Shown here: positions 16,672 through 25,443 of the stretch, in pieces
Position numbering within the stretch: the first letter of the stretch is position 1
How the letters are laid out: every line of letters starts with the position of its first letter
Source: Hymenobacter montanus
Lineage (GTDB): Bacteria > Bacteroidota > Bacteroidia > Cytophagales > Hymenobacteraceae
NCBI RefSeq assembly: GCF_014699115.1
Contig: NZ_JACXAD010000014.1
Coordinates: forward strand, 62,001-126,000
Direction of reading: 5' to 3'
DNA: 64,000 bases
The notes under the pieces: generated by a model
The model's database searches: none
The model's input: only the letters and a program-made list of their open reading frames with translations
What the model was told of the DNA's origin: nothing
Translations under genes and position numbers: made by a program

Positions 16672-17898
16672 CTAGGGTGTCAAAATTGTTCGCTCCCGCC
16701 GCGCCGCCAGCCAGGCCACCATTGCCAGGCAGGCCGCGAACCACGCCCACGGCAGCCGTAAATCCACCACCGACAACCCGCCAAAAACCAGAGCCGTAGC
16801 AAAGCTGGCCAGGGCCTGAAAAGCTTGGTTCAGCCCAAAAATCTCGCCGCGGTCGGCGTCGGTGGTGTGGCGGGCCAGGCGGCCTTCCAGCAGCCCCTGA
16901 ATCAACGAAAGGGTGAAGCAATCGAGGGTGACCAGCGTGTAAAAAGCAGCCTTGGAAGTGCCCACCAGTCCGTAACCAAGCAGCACGGGGGTGCCGAGCG
17001 CCGCCAGCCACACGATGGCCCGGCGCTGGTTGAGGCGGTCGGCCAAGTAGGTGTAGAACCCATAGTTTAAGGCAATACTGAGCCCCCCGAAATACATGAA
17101 CAGGTAGGAGATGCTGCGCGCATCGAGCTGTAACGGTCCCAGGCTGACAAAAGCCACGAAGTAGAAGTAATATCCGGTGCTAAGCGTGAGCGCCACCTGC
17201 GTGAGCACGATGCGCCGGATGCCGGGGTTGCTGGCGTTCTTGGCTTGGAGCCGGGCCCATAGGGTAAGCGGGTTCACGGCCTGCCCCAGCTCGGTGCGAA
17301 GCTCGGCGCCTCGCACGTTGTTGCGTTGCCGGTGGGTTTCGGGCAGCCATCCGCTCAGCAGCACGTTCAGGCCAGCCAGGGCCACGGCCAGCCGCACTAC
17401 GTAGCGGGCCTGCTGCTCCGGGGGCACTTGCAGAACCGTAAGCAGCAGGCCCGCTGCCATTGGACCCAGCACGAAGCCTAACGAAATGATGGCCCCCTCC
17501 ATGCCCAGGTTGCGAAACAGCCGGTCCGGGGCCGAAACATCGGTGATGGCCGAGCGGGCCGCGGCATACATGCCATTGGTCAGGCCATCCGATATGCGGT
17601 TGACGAAGTACAGCCCCGCCCGCACCGGCAGCAGCAAGGCATTAGCCAGCAGGGTACCCACCGCCGACAGAATAAAGATGGGCCGCCTCCCATAGCCGTC
17701 GCTCAGCCGCCCCAGCAGCGGCGACGAAAACAGCTGCACCCCCAGAAACAGCCCGGTGCCCACCGACAGCCACAGCTGCGGCTCCCGCAGCCCGCGCACA
17801 AAATCCGGCAGCACCGGCCCCACTACTGCGCCCACCACCACGTCGAGCAGGATGATGGCGTAGAGCAGAGGCAGGGTACGGGTGGGTAGCAGAGACAT
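16672..17898 (-). CDS. Major facilitator superfamily transporter, TetA/multidrug-like
   Basis: This is a 408-residue inner-membrane transporter with about 12 hydrophobic segments. The MFS motif between helices 2 and 3 is clear: GRLSDGYGRRP at ~59-69. The order of early segments (LLYAIILLDVVVGAVVGPVL then LWLSVGTGLFLGVQLFSSPL) and the length fit the drug:H+ antiporter-1 (TetA-like) group. The substrate is unknown. It is a single gene with no adjacent regulator, and no TAnnTTTG box was found immediately upstream. Confidence 0.85.
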   Translation of the reverse strand: MSLLPTRTLPLLYAIILLDVVVGAVVGPVLPDFVRGLREPQLWLSVGTGLFLGVQLFSSPLLGRLSDGYGRRPIFILSAVGTLLANALLLPVRAGLYFVNRISDGLTNGMYAAARSAITDVSAPDRLFRNLGMEGAIISLGFVLGPMAAGLLLTVLQVPPEQQARYVVRLAVALAGLNVLLSGWLPETHRQRNNVRGAELRTELGQAVNPLTLWARLQAKNASNPGIRRIVLTQVALTLSTGYYFYFVAFVSLGPLQLDARSISYLFMYFGGLSIALNYGFYTYLADRLNQRRAIVWLAALGTPVLLGYGLVGTSKAAFYTLVTLDCFTLSLIQGLLEGRLARHTTDADRGEIFGLNQAFQALASFATALVFGGLSVVDLRLPWAWFAACLAMVAWLAARRERTILTP

Positions 17899-18219
17899 GA
17901 AGTACAGTAAGCCTTGTCTTTAAAAAGCGCCCTGTTGACCACGCAGGGCTACTTGGCCTTCCCGATGGTGCCGCCATTGGTGAAGCTCGCGGCTAAAGTT
18001 GTCGGCCGGCGTTGGCATTCGCCCCGATAGCATTGTTAGGGCGGCTTGATAACGCGGCTGGTATCCAAGCTGCGCGAAGAAATGCAAAGGAACTCCTGCT
18101 TCGGTGCGGAATAGCGCAGAAGGGAGCACCAGCCATTGGCTTCCAGCAGCAGGAAAAATGGATATGAAAAAAGCGCGACGAGTAACCGCCGCGCTTTCTC
18201 AATGCTTCAGCGCTTATGC

Positions 18220-19002
18220 CTACGCTAGGTTATTAGACGTAGCCTTGGCCGCAATAAACTCGCGGTTCAGGATGGCAATGTTTTCGAGCGAGATGCCCAC
18301 CGGGCACTCGGCGGCGCAGGAACCAATGTTAGAGCACGCCCCGAAGCCTTCCTTGTCCATCTGGGCCACCATGTTCTCCACGCGGGTTTTGCGCTCGGGC
18401 TGCCCTTGCGGCAGCAGGGCCAGCTGCGACACCTTGGCCGATACGAACAGCATGGCCGAAGCATTCTTACAAGCGGCGACGCAGGCCCCGCAGGCGATAC
18501 AGGTAGCCGCCTCAAAAGCGCGGTCAGCAATTTCTTTGGGAATGGCAATCTCGTTGCCATCGGGCACGCCGCCGGTGTTAACGCTGACGTAGCCCCCGGC
18601 CTGAATAATCCGGTCGAAGGCCGAGCGGTCCACGCTCAGGTCCTTATTCACCGGGAAGGCATTGGCGCGCCAGGGTTCGATGGTGATGGTATCGCCATCG
18701 GAAAACTTGCGCATATGCAGCTGGCAAGTCGTGGTGCCCTTTTCCGGACCGTGGCTGCGGCCATTGATAAATAAATCGCACGAGCCGCAGATGCCCTCGC
18801 GGCAGTCGTGGTCGAATGCAACCGGGTCTTTACCCGCGTGCAGCAGGTCTTCATTCAGCACGTCGAGCATTTCCAGAAACGACATCTCGGGCGAGATATC
18901 CTTCACTTTGTACTCGACCATTTTTCCTTCGGTGTGGCGGTTTGGTTGGCGCCACACGTTCAGGGTCAGGTTCATTGGTTTGCCGTTGCTATTTCCAGCC
19001 AT
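18220..19002 (-). CDS. sdhB: Succinate dehydrogenase iron-sulfur subunit
   Basis: This 260-residue protein passes electrons from FAD in SdhA to quinone in SdhC. The N-terminal ferredoxin domain has the [2Fe-2S] ligands CREGICGSC and a later Cys in TTTCQLHM. The C-terminal domain has [11 protein letters not shown] and [15 protein letters not shown] for the 4Fe-4S and 3Fe-4S clusters. It is the last gene of sdhC-sdhA-sdhB, the usual order in Bacteroidota, and starts 117 bases after sdhA. The length and all cluster ligands are typical. Confidence 0.96.
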   Translation of the reverse strand: MAGNSNGKPMNLTLNVWRQPNRHTEGKMVEYKVKDISPEMSFLEMLDVLNEDLLHAGKDPVAFDHDCREGICGSCDLFINGRSHGPEKGTTTCQLHMRKFSDGDTITIEPWRANAFPVNKDLSVDRSAFDRIIQAGGYVSVNTGGVPDGNEIAIPKEIADRAFEAATCIACGACVAACKNASAMLFVSAKVSQLALLPQGQPERKTRVENMVAQMDKEGFGACSNIGSCAAECPVGISLENIAILNREFIAAKATSNNLA

Positions 19003-19119
19003 GGTAGTAAAAACGTCAGGCTGAGCTTGCCGAAGCAGCTCACGCGCCGTGCTAAATTTAAGGTGTAAGATTACTGCCGCCCGCGAGATCCTGCGCTGCG
19101 CTCAGCCTGAACGCTAGTT

Positions 19120-21054
19120 TTATTTGTAGCTCCTTTGCGTGAGCTTCACGTTTTCGAAAATGAGTTCTTCCTTGTTGAGGCGCTCGGGCTGGTTGTCCCC
19201 CAAGTACTCCCAGGCCGCCACGTAAGCAAAGTTCTCGTCGTCGCGCAGGGCTTCGCCATCGGGGGTCTGGTACTCTTCGCGGAAGTGGCCGCCGCAGCTC
19301 TCGTTCCGGTGCAGGGCGTCGTCAATCATTAGCTCACCCAGTTCTAGGAAGTCGGCCACGCGGCCGGCGCTTTCCAGGGCCTGGTTCATTTCTTCGCCGG
19401 AGCCCACGATTTTCACGTCCTGCCAGAACTCGTTGCGCAGCTTTCGAACCTCGGCTTTGGCGTGGGTGAGGCCTTCCGCGTTACGGGCCATGCCGCAATA
19501 CTCCCACATGATGTGGCCCAGCGCCCGGTGGAACTGGCCCGGCGTACGGGTGCCGTTGATGCTGAGCAGCCGCTCGGTGCGGGCTTGCACAAATGCTTTG
19601 GCCTCCGCGAAGGCGGGGTGGTTGGCATCGACCGGCTTGGGTGGTATTTGCGCCAGGTAGTCGCCAATGGTGTAGGGAATCACGAAGTAGCCATCGGCCA
19701 GGCCCTGCATCAGCGCTGAAGCCCCCAGGCGGTTGGCCCCGTGGTCGGAGAAGTTGCACTCGCCCGTGGCGTAAAGGCCGGGAATCGTGGTTTGCAGGTT
19801 GTAGTCGACCCACAAGCCCCCCATGGTGTAGTGCACCGCGGGGTAGATGCGCATGGGCAGCTCGTAGGGGTTCTCGTCGGTGATTTTCTCGTACATGGCA
19901 AACAGGTTGCCGTACTTCTGGCTCACCGCCTCGGCGCCCGTACGTTTGATAACGTCGGCAAAGTCGAGGTACACGGCCAAGCCGCTGCTGCCCACGCCCC
20001 GGCCCTCGTCGCACATCTGCTTGGCGTTGCGCGAGGCCACGTCGCGCGGCACCAGGTTACCGAAAGCGGGGTACTTGCGCTCGAGGAAGTAGTCCCGGTC
20101 TTCTTCCCGGATGTCGGTGGCCTTGATCTCGCCTTTGCGCAGGCGCTCGGCCAGCTCCACGGTGGCGGGCACCCACACCCGGCCGTCGTTCCGCAACGAT
20201 TCCGACATCAGCGTGAGCTTCGACTGGTAGTCGCCGCTCACCGGGATGCAGGTTGGGTGAATCTGGGTGAAGCTGGGGTTGGCGAAGAAGGCGCCTTTTT
20301 TGTGGGCCCGCCACGCCGCCGTAGCGTTGCAGTACTTAGCGTTGGTACTCAGGTAGAACACGTTGCCGTAGCCGCCGGTGGCCAGCACGACGGCGTGGGC
20401 CGCGTGGGTTTCCACCTCCCCGGTAATCAGGTGGCGCGTGACGATGCCGCGGGCCTTGCCGTCTACCACCACCAGGTCGAGCATTTCCGAGCGGGTGTAC
20501 AGCTTCACCTTGCCGTAGGCTACCTGCCGGCTCAGGGCCGAGTAAGCACCCAGCAACAGCTGCTGCCCGGTTTGACCGCGGGCGTAGAATGTGCGGCTCA
20601 CCTGCGCGCCCCCGAAGGAGCGGTTAGCCAGCAGCCCGCCGTACTCGCGGGCAAAGGGCACCCCCTGGGCCACGCACTGGTCGATGATATTCACCGACAC
20701 CTGCGCTAGGCGGTACACGTTGGCTTCGCGGGCCCGGTAGTCGCCGCCCTTGATGGTATCGTAGAACAAGCGGAAGACCGAGTCGCCGTCGTTCTGATAG
20801 TTTTTAGCTGCGTTGATGCCGCCCTGCGCCGCGATGGAGTGCGCGCGGCGGGGCGAGTCGTGGTAGGTAAAGGCTTTCACGTTGTAGCCCAGCTCCGCCA
20901 AGGAGGCGGCAGCCGAGGCTCCGGCCAGGCCGGTGCCGACCACAATCACGTCATATTTCCGCTTATTGGCGGGGTTCACAAGCTTGACGTTGAACTTGTG
21001 CTTCTCCCACTTTTCGGCGAGAGGGCCTTCGGGAATTTTAGAATCCAACAGCAT
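19120..21054 (-). CDS. sdhA: Succinate dehydrogenase flavoprotein subunit
   Basis: This 644-residue catalytic subunit oxidises succinate to fumarate. The FAD-binding motif [19 protein letters not shown] is at ~38-56. His72 in [11 protein letters not shown] is the residue that binds FAD covalently. Substrate-site segments include [15 protein letters not shown] and the later [15 protein letters not shown]. It belongs to the SdhA/FrdA type found with single-subunit cytochrome b anchors in Bacteroidota. It lies between sdhC and sdhB on the same strand. Confidence 0.97.
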   Translation of the reverse strand: MLLDSKIPEGPLAEKWEKHKFNVKLVNPANKRKYDVIVVGTGLAGASAAASLAELGYNVKAFTYHDSPRRAHSIAAQGGINAAKNYQNDGDSVFRLFYDTIKGGDYRAREANVYRLAQVSVNIIDQCVAQGVPFAREYGGLLANRSFGGAQVSRTFYARGQTGQQLLLGAYSALSRQVAYGKVKLYTRSEMLDLVVVDGKARGIVTRHLITGEVETHAAHAVVLATGGYGNVFYLSTNAKYCNATAAWRAHKKGAFFANPSFTQIHPTCIPVSGDYQSKLTLMSESLRNDGRVWVPATVELAERLRKGEIKATDIREEDRDYFLERKYPAFGNLVPRDVASRNAKQMCDEGRGVGSSGLAVYLDFADVIKRTGAEAVSQKYGNLFAMYEKITDENPYELPMRIYPAVHYTMGGLWVDYNLQTTIPGLYATGECNFSDHGANRLGASALMQGLADGYFVIPYTIGDYLAQIPPKPVDANHPAFAEAKAFVQARTERLLSINGTRTPGQFHRALGHIMWEYCGMARNAEGLTHAKAEVRKLRNEFWQDVKIVGSGEEMNQALESAGRVADFLELGELMIDDALHRNESCGGHFREEYQTPDGEALRDDENFAYVAAWEYLGDNQPERLNKEELIFENVKLTQRSYK

Positions 21055-21157
21055 AGGATAACGGAGTGAGGGTATGACGGATTGAACTGCACCAAGAACA
21101 ACAGCGCAACCCGCCAGGTGTTAGCGGCAAATGGCTATTTTTATGGTCCGCCAGCAA

Positions 21158-21910
21158 TTAGAAAGCGGAAGTCACGGCGTGAATGAGCGAAGGCGCATTG
21201 GCAGCCAGCTCGCCCTGCTCGTTGGTGAACAAATAAAAGTACAGGGGCATGGACGCAAAGGCCGCCGAAACCACCACGGAGAACACGTAGCCCGCGTATT
21301 TAATAACCGGCATGTACTTGCGGTGGTTCAAGCCCAGGGTCTGAAAACCGGAACGGAAACCGTGCCAGAGGTGGTAGCCGAGGCTGATTTGCGCGGCCAC
21401 GTACAGCAGCACGTACCACCAGATGTGGAACGACGACACGACGGCCAGATACAAGTTGTCGTAGTCGCTAATCTCGGGGTTGTCGCCCCCTATTTTTTCG
21501 AGGCCCCCGAAACGGGCGCGCCAGAAGAAGTTGTACAGGTGTACGATAAGGAAAATCAGGATGATGGTACCCAGCAGGCCCATGTTACGGGAGGTCCACT
21601 CCGAGTTTTGCTCGGCTTTCCACTGGGCATAGCCGTGGCCCCGGGCCGCTTTGTTGCGGCGGACGAGCGCGAAAGCCTCGTAAATGTGAAAACCAAAACC
21701 TAGTACCAGAACCCATTCAATGGTGCGAATGATGGGATTGGTACCCATAAAGTGCGAGTAAGCGTTGAATGCCGCGCCCTGGTCGTGCTTAAACAACTGC
21801 AGGTTTCCAACTACGTGGACTACTAGAAACGTGCACAGAAACAGGCCGGAAATTGACATTATTAGCTTCCGGCCGATGCTGCTGGTTAGTGTTTTTGTTA
21901 TCCAACTCAT
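21158..21910 (-). CDS. sdhC: Succinate dehydrogenase cytochrome b subunit (b558 type)
   Basis: This 250-residue membrane anchor has five hydrophobic helices and several His residues suitable for two b hemes (FLVVHVVGNLQLFKHD, GFHIYEAFALV, FLIVHLYNFF, FHIWWYVLLY, GYHLWHGF). This is the di-heme, menaquinone-linked type of succinate:quinone reductase. The frame is open to 21970, but the start is ATG 21910 (MSWITKTLTSSIGRKL). The perfect TACCTTTG box at 21955-21962 falls inside the longer frame and gives a leader of about 40 bases. It is the first gene of the sdhCAB operon. Confidence 0.94.
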   Translation of the reverse strand: MSWITKTLTSSIGRKLIMSISGLFLCTFLVVHVVGNLQLFKHDQGAAFNAYSHFMGTNPIIRTIEWVLVLGFGFHIYEAFALVRRNKAARGHGYAQWKAEQNSEWTSRNMGLLGTIILIFLIVHLYNFFWRARFGGLEKIGGDNPEISDYDNLYLAVVSSFHIWWYVLLYVAAQISLGYHLWHGFRSGFQTLGLNHRKYMPVIKYAGYVFSVVVSAAFASMPLYFYLFTNEQGELAANAPSLIHAVTSAF

Positions 21911-21954
21911 AAAGTAACCAAACTGGGGAAGTGAAGGAGTGCGTTTATTGCGCT

Positions 21955-21962
21955 CAAAGGTA
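21955..21962 (-). promoter_or_regulatory. Promoter -7 box of the sdhCAB operon
   Basis: TACCTTTG on the minus strand is a perfect TAnnTTTG, 44 bases before the sdhC ATG. It rules out the longer sdhC frame as the translated form. Confidence 0.65.
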
Positions 21963-22194
21963 GGCCGCACCCGCTAACCGAACAAAGTGCGGCCCAATGG
22001 ATAGCAGTGGAACTCTTTTCGCCAAAATTTGGCATTGAGAGGGTGATTCCTATTCGGGTCACGCATCGTTTCGCCGTCTGAGCGCGTTAGGCAATAACTT
22101 GCTGCCCCCGCCAAATGTTGGGCCCGTACCAGGGCTCATCGGTTGCGGATGAGACGAATGCTGCGGTTTTTTTATTCCTCGTTATCAGGTTGAT

Positions 22195-25140
22195 ATGATA
22201 CAAATTTTTCCATTTCGGAGTGGGGGGGGGCTGCGGGTAGCGCAGCTCGTGCTCGTGCTGCTGGCGGGGCTCAGCGCCCAGCCCCGGCTGGCCTGGGCCA
22301 CCCATATCCGGGCCGGCGACATCCAGGCTAAAATCGACACTACGATTAACCCCAACCCGCGTCGTGTCTTTTTTAAGCTGACGCTCTACACAGATAATAG
22401 CTCGCCGGTAACGGCCGACTTTGCTACCATCTTTTACGGCGACGGCACCTCGAGCTGCCGGGATGGCGTGCCTCGCTTCGGAGGGCGGCGGTCGATTCCC
22501 GGCAACAACGATACCAGCGTCAACATCTATTACTTCGAGCATACTTACCCCTCCAGCGGTACATTCACGGTTAGCTACATCGGCGAAAACCGCAACCTGG
22601 CGTTGAACATAGACCGACCGCTGGATCAATCGTTCTACATCAGCACGCGCATCACGCTCGACCCATCGCTGGGGCGCAACCGCTCGCCAGTGCTCACGGC
22701 TCCGGCCGTGGACAAGGCCGGGGTGAATCAGGTGTTTCTGCACAACCCGGCGGCCTTTGATGCCGACGGCGACTCCCTGGCCTTCCGCTTGCGCACCAGC
22801 CAGCAGGTACCCGCGGGTATCGACGGCACCCTGGGCTCGTGCCCGGGCGGCTCCGGTGGCACCGGCGACAATCAGCCTGCCCCCCAAACGGCTACTAATT
22901 TTCGCTACCCTAACGACCCGGTCATCACGGGTCCGGGTAATCCGCCCCTGCAAGTGGCGTACTCGGGGGTGCCGGCGGGTGTGCCCGGCAGCGCGGCCAT
23001 CTTCGTGCAGGACCCCTACACCGGCCAGATTACCTGGAACGCCCCCGTGGCCATCGGATTCTACAACGTGGCGATGGTTGTCGAGGAATGGCGGCGCACC
23101 CCGGGCGGCCGGCGGCTGATTGGGGAGGTGATACGGGACATGCAAATTATTGTGTCGGGCACGACAAACTTGCGGCCAACCATCACCGTGCCGCCCGACC
23201 TGTGCGTGGTGGCCGGCGAACGGGTCCGGGCCACGGTGACGGCCGTCGACGGCTCCTCGCCCAGCAGCCCGGCCACGGCGGTGAGCCTGTTCGCCTACTC
23301 GGGCATCCTGCCCCCGGCCACCTTCCAGCAGACGGCCGCCGGCCCGCCCCAGGCCCAGGGCACGTTCGAGTGGCAGACCACGTGCCAGAGCGTGGCCCGG
23401 CTGCCGTACCTGGTCGTGTTCAAGGCCCAGGACACGCCCAGCCCGGCCACGGCCAACAACCCGCCGCTCATCGACGAGAAGCCCTGGCGCATCACGGTCG
23501 TGGGCCCGCCCCCGCAGAACCTGCAGGCTCAGCCCGTGGTCACGGGCCTGAATGCCGCGCGCCTGACGTGGGACCCCTACACCTGCGCCAACGCCCAGAC
23601 CATTTACATCTACCGCAAGGAGGGCCCTTCCTCGTTCGTGCCCGGGCCCTGCCAGACGGGCATCCCGGCCGAGGCCGGCTACGAGCGGGTGGGGCAGGTG
23701 AGCGCGGGGCAGAGCGTGTTCGTGGACGAGAACGTGTCGGCCGGGGGCGTGCGCCAGGGGCTGGAGCGGGGCAAGACGTACTGCTACCGCATCTATGCCG
23801 AGTTTCCGCTGCCGGCCGGCGGGGCCAGCATCGCCTCGCGGGAGGTGTGCCTGACTTTTCCGGGGCGGTCGGCCCAGCTCATCAAGGTGGACGTGGAAGC
23901 GACGAGTGTCAGCAGCGGGCAGATCCAGGTGTGCTGGACCCAGCCTCGGGGCGGGGCCCTGCCGCTGCCGGGCACGCCCAGCTACGTGCTCTCGCGGGCC
24001 GAGGGGCTGAGCCCGGCGCCCGCGGCGTTCGTGCCCGTCGCCACGCTCTCCTCGCTGCTGGACACGTGCTACACAGATACGAACCTGAACACGGAGCAGC
24101 GCCAATACACCTACCGCCTCGAGTTCGTGCGCACCTTCGCCGACGGCACGCCCCCGGTGCGGGAGGTGGCCGCGCCGGCCAGCAGCGTGCGGGTGAGCGT
24201 GGTGCCGACGGCCGCGGCGACGGGCATGCAGGTGAGCTGGACGTATCAGGTGCCCTGGGACAACACGGCCGAACCGGTGCAGGTCTACCGGCGTGCGGGC
24301 CTGAGCGGGGCGTTCGTGCTGGTGGGCCCGGCCCCGACCGGGGCGGGGGGGGGCAGCTACCTGGACACGGGCCCGGGCCTGGTCAAGGGGGAGACCTACT
24401 GCTACTATGTGCGCACGCGGGGGCAGTACGCGAGCATTCCGTACTTGCGGGCGCTGGACAACCGCAGCCAGCAGCAGTGCGCGCTGCTCATCAGCCCGCC
24501 CTGCCGGCCGGTGTTGCGCCTGGCCCCGCTCAACTGCGACAGCCTGGCCGCGCTGCCGGTCTTTCCGACCGGGGGCGGGGCCTACCGCCAGCGCGTGAGC
24601 TGGCGCTTGAGCGCCGAGCCGGCGGGCTGCGATGCGGGGGTGGTCGGCTACCGGCTCTACTACCGGCCCACGCTGACGGGGCGCTTTGCGCTGCTGACGA
24701 CGACGGGGCAGACGAGCTTCGTGCACGAGGGGCTGTCCTTCTCGCAGGGGTGCTACGCGGTGCAGGCGGTGGGGGCCAGCGGGGTGGTGAGCGACACGAG
24801 CAATGTGGCCTGCCAGGACAACTGCGTGTTCTTTGTGCTGCCCAACATCTTCACTCCGAACGGGGACATGCAGAACGAGGTGTTCCGGCCCAAGAATTAC
24901 AGCCCGGTGCGGCGGGTGCGGTTCCAGGCCTTCAACCGCTGGGGGGTGCGCGTGTTCGAGAACACGACGAGCGGGTCGGATGGGGTGCTCATCAACTGGG
25001 GCGGGGGCAGCCAGGCCGGGGAGACGGGCCGGGGCAGCCGGGTGCCGGACGGGGTGTACTACTACCTGGCCGAGGTTGAGTTCGCGGACGCGGCGGCCAC
25101 CCGGCGCTCTTACAAGGGATGGGTCGAAATTGTCCGATAA
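22195..25140 (+). CDS. Large secreted protein with T9SS type B sorting domain, copy 1
   Basis: This is a 981-residue exported protein. A signal peptide (core LVLVLLAGLSAQPRLAWA) is followed by THIRAGDIQ, a common mature start of gliding-associated surface proteins. Residues ~30-320 form a PKD/cadherin-like beta region with FDADGDSLAF. Residues ~420-850 contain fibronectin type III-like modules. The last ~100 residues (NIFTPNGDMQNEVF, FNRWGVRVFE, DGVYYYLAEV) are the CHU_C/T9SS type B domain that directs export through the type IX system. From residue ~310 to the end it equals the next gene. A G9 tract lies in the signal-peptide codons (22222-22230) and another at 24345-24353. Likely a surface adhesin or matrix component. 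Confidence 0.88.
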   Translation: MIQIFPFRSGGGLRVAQLVLVLLAGLSAQPRLAWATHIRAGDIQAKIDTTINPNPRRVFFKLTLYTDNSSPVTADFATIFYGDGTSSCRDGVPRFGGRRSIPGNNDTSVNIYYFEHTYPSSGTFTVSYIGENRNLALNIDRPLDQSFYISTRITLDPSLGRNRSPVLTAPAVDKAGVNQVFLHNPAAFDADGDSLAFRLRTSQQVPAGIDGTLGSCPGGSGGTGDNQPAPQTATNFRYPNDPVITGPGNPPLQVAYSGVPAGVPGSAAIFVQDPYTGQITWNAPVAIGFYNVAMVVEEWRRTPGGRRLIGEVIRDMQIIVSGTTNLRPTITVPPDLCVVAGERVRATVTAVDGSSPSSPATAVSLFAYSGILPPATFQQTAAGPPQAQGTFEWQTTCQSVARLPYLVVFKAQDTPSPATANNPPLIDEKPWRITVVGPPPQNLQAQPVVTGLNAARLTWDPYTCANAQTIYIYRKEGPSSFVPGPCQTGIPAEAGYERVGQVSAGQSVFVDENVSAGGVRQGLERGKTYCYRIYAEFPLPAGGASIASREVCLTFPGRSAQLIKVDVEATSVSSGQIQVCWTQPRGGALPLPGTPSYVLSRAEGLSPAPAAFVPVATLSSLLDTCYTDTNLNTEQRQYTYRLEFVRTFADGTPPVREVAAPASSVRVSVVPTAAATGMQVSWTYQVPWDNTAEPVQVYRRAGLSGAFVLVGPAPTGAGGGSYLDTGPGLVKGETYCYYVRTRGQYASIPYLRALDNRSQQQCALLISPPCRPVLRLAPLNCDSLAALPVFPTGGGAYRQRVSWRLSAEPAGCDAGVVGYRLYYRPTLTGRFALLTTTGQTSFVHEGLSFSQGCYAVQAVGASGVVSDTSNVACQDNCVFFVLPNIFTPNGDMQNEVFRPKNYSPVRRVRFQAFNRWGVRVFENTTSGSDGVLINWGGGSQAGETGRGSRVPDGVYYYLAEVEFADAAATRRSYKGWVEIVR
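22222..22230. repeat. Poly-G tract (G9) in the signal-peptide codons
   Basis: Nine consecutive G lie about 28 bases after the start codon. A slip of one base would truncate the protein at once. The paralogue has GGGGCTGGGG at the same place, so the run is specific to copy 1. Confidence 0.7.
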
Positions 25141-25146
25141 GGACGG
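23122..25146. repeat. 2-kb near-identical direct repeat, copy 1
   Basis: This matches 26359-28383 at a constant offset of 3237 bases. I see two differences, A/G at 23145 and G/A at 25116, both synonymous. Upstream of 23122 the paralogues fall to roughly 70% protein identity. Such a sharp boundary points to recent gene conversion or partial duplication. Confidence 0.9.
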
Positions 25147-25192
25147 ATTCATCCGTCAAGCGCGGAACGAACTGCGTACGTATCCGTATTTC

Positions 25193-25228
25193 AAGAAAAG
25201 CCGCTTCATAATAGGAGCGGCTTTTCTT
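25193..25228 (+). terminator. Rho-independent terminator after T9SS copy 1
   Basis: The stem AAGAAAAGCCGCT (25193-25205) pairs with AGCGGCTTTTCTT (25216-25228) around a 10-base loop. The right arm contains the T-run. Confidence 0.8.
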
Positions 25229-25443
25229 GGTTTGATTTGTGGGGGTGATTAGGGTTTAGCTTGCAACGCCAATTGTAGAGGCAGACCGAGTGGTTTGCGA
25301 GCAGAGTGCTGTATGATAGGTTGTTATTCAGTAGATGGCCCGTGCTATTGCTGATTTGCCTATCTTGTCCTCGCCTTGTTACCTTATTAATTAAGCTAGA
25401 AAAGCCTGAACCCTTCTCTTTAATCTCTGGTCACTGAGTTGAT
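25229..25443. other. Spacer before T9SS copy 2
   Basis: No gene is seen. The last 30 bases and the first codons (TTGATATGATACAAATTTTT) are identical to the start region of copy 1, so the start context was duplicated with the gene. No TAnnTTTG box was found. Confidence 0.4.

Noticed and set aside
23088..25079. 663-codon open frames in another plus frame, one in each T9SS gene
   Set aside because: They are Gly/Arg/Ala/His-rich shadows of the real frame. They helped only to show that the two copies are identical at the nucleotide level.
22087..25152. A 1021-codon open frame on the minus strand opposite the first T9SS protein, with a 694-codon counterpart opposite the second
   Set aside because: The sequence is very GC-rich, which empties the antisense frame of stops. 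The product is a low-complexity Arg/His/Gly/Pro string with no domain, while the plus-strand frame has a signal peptide and a T9SS domain.
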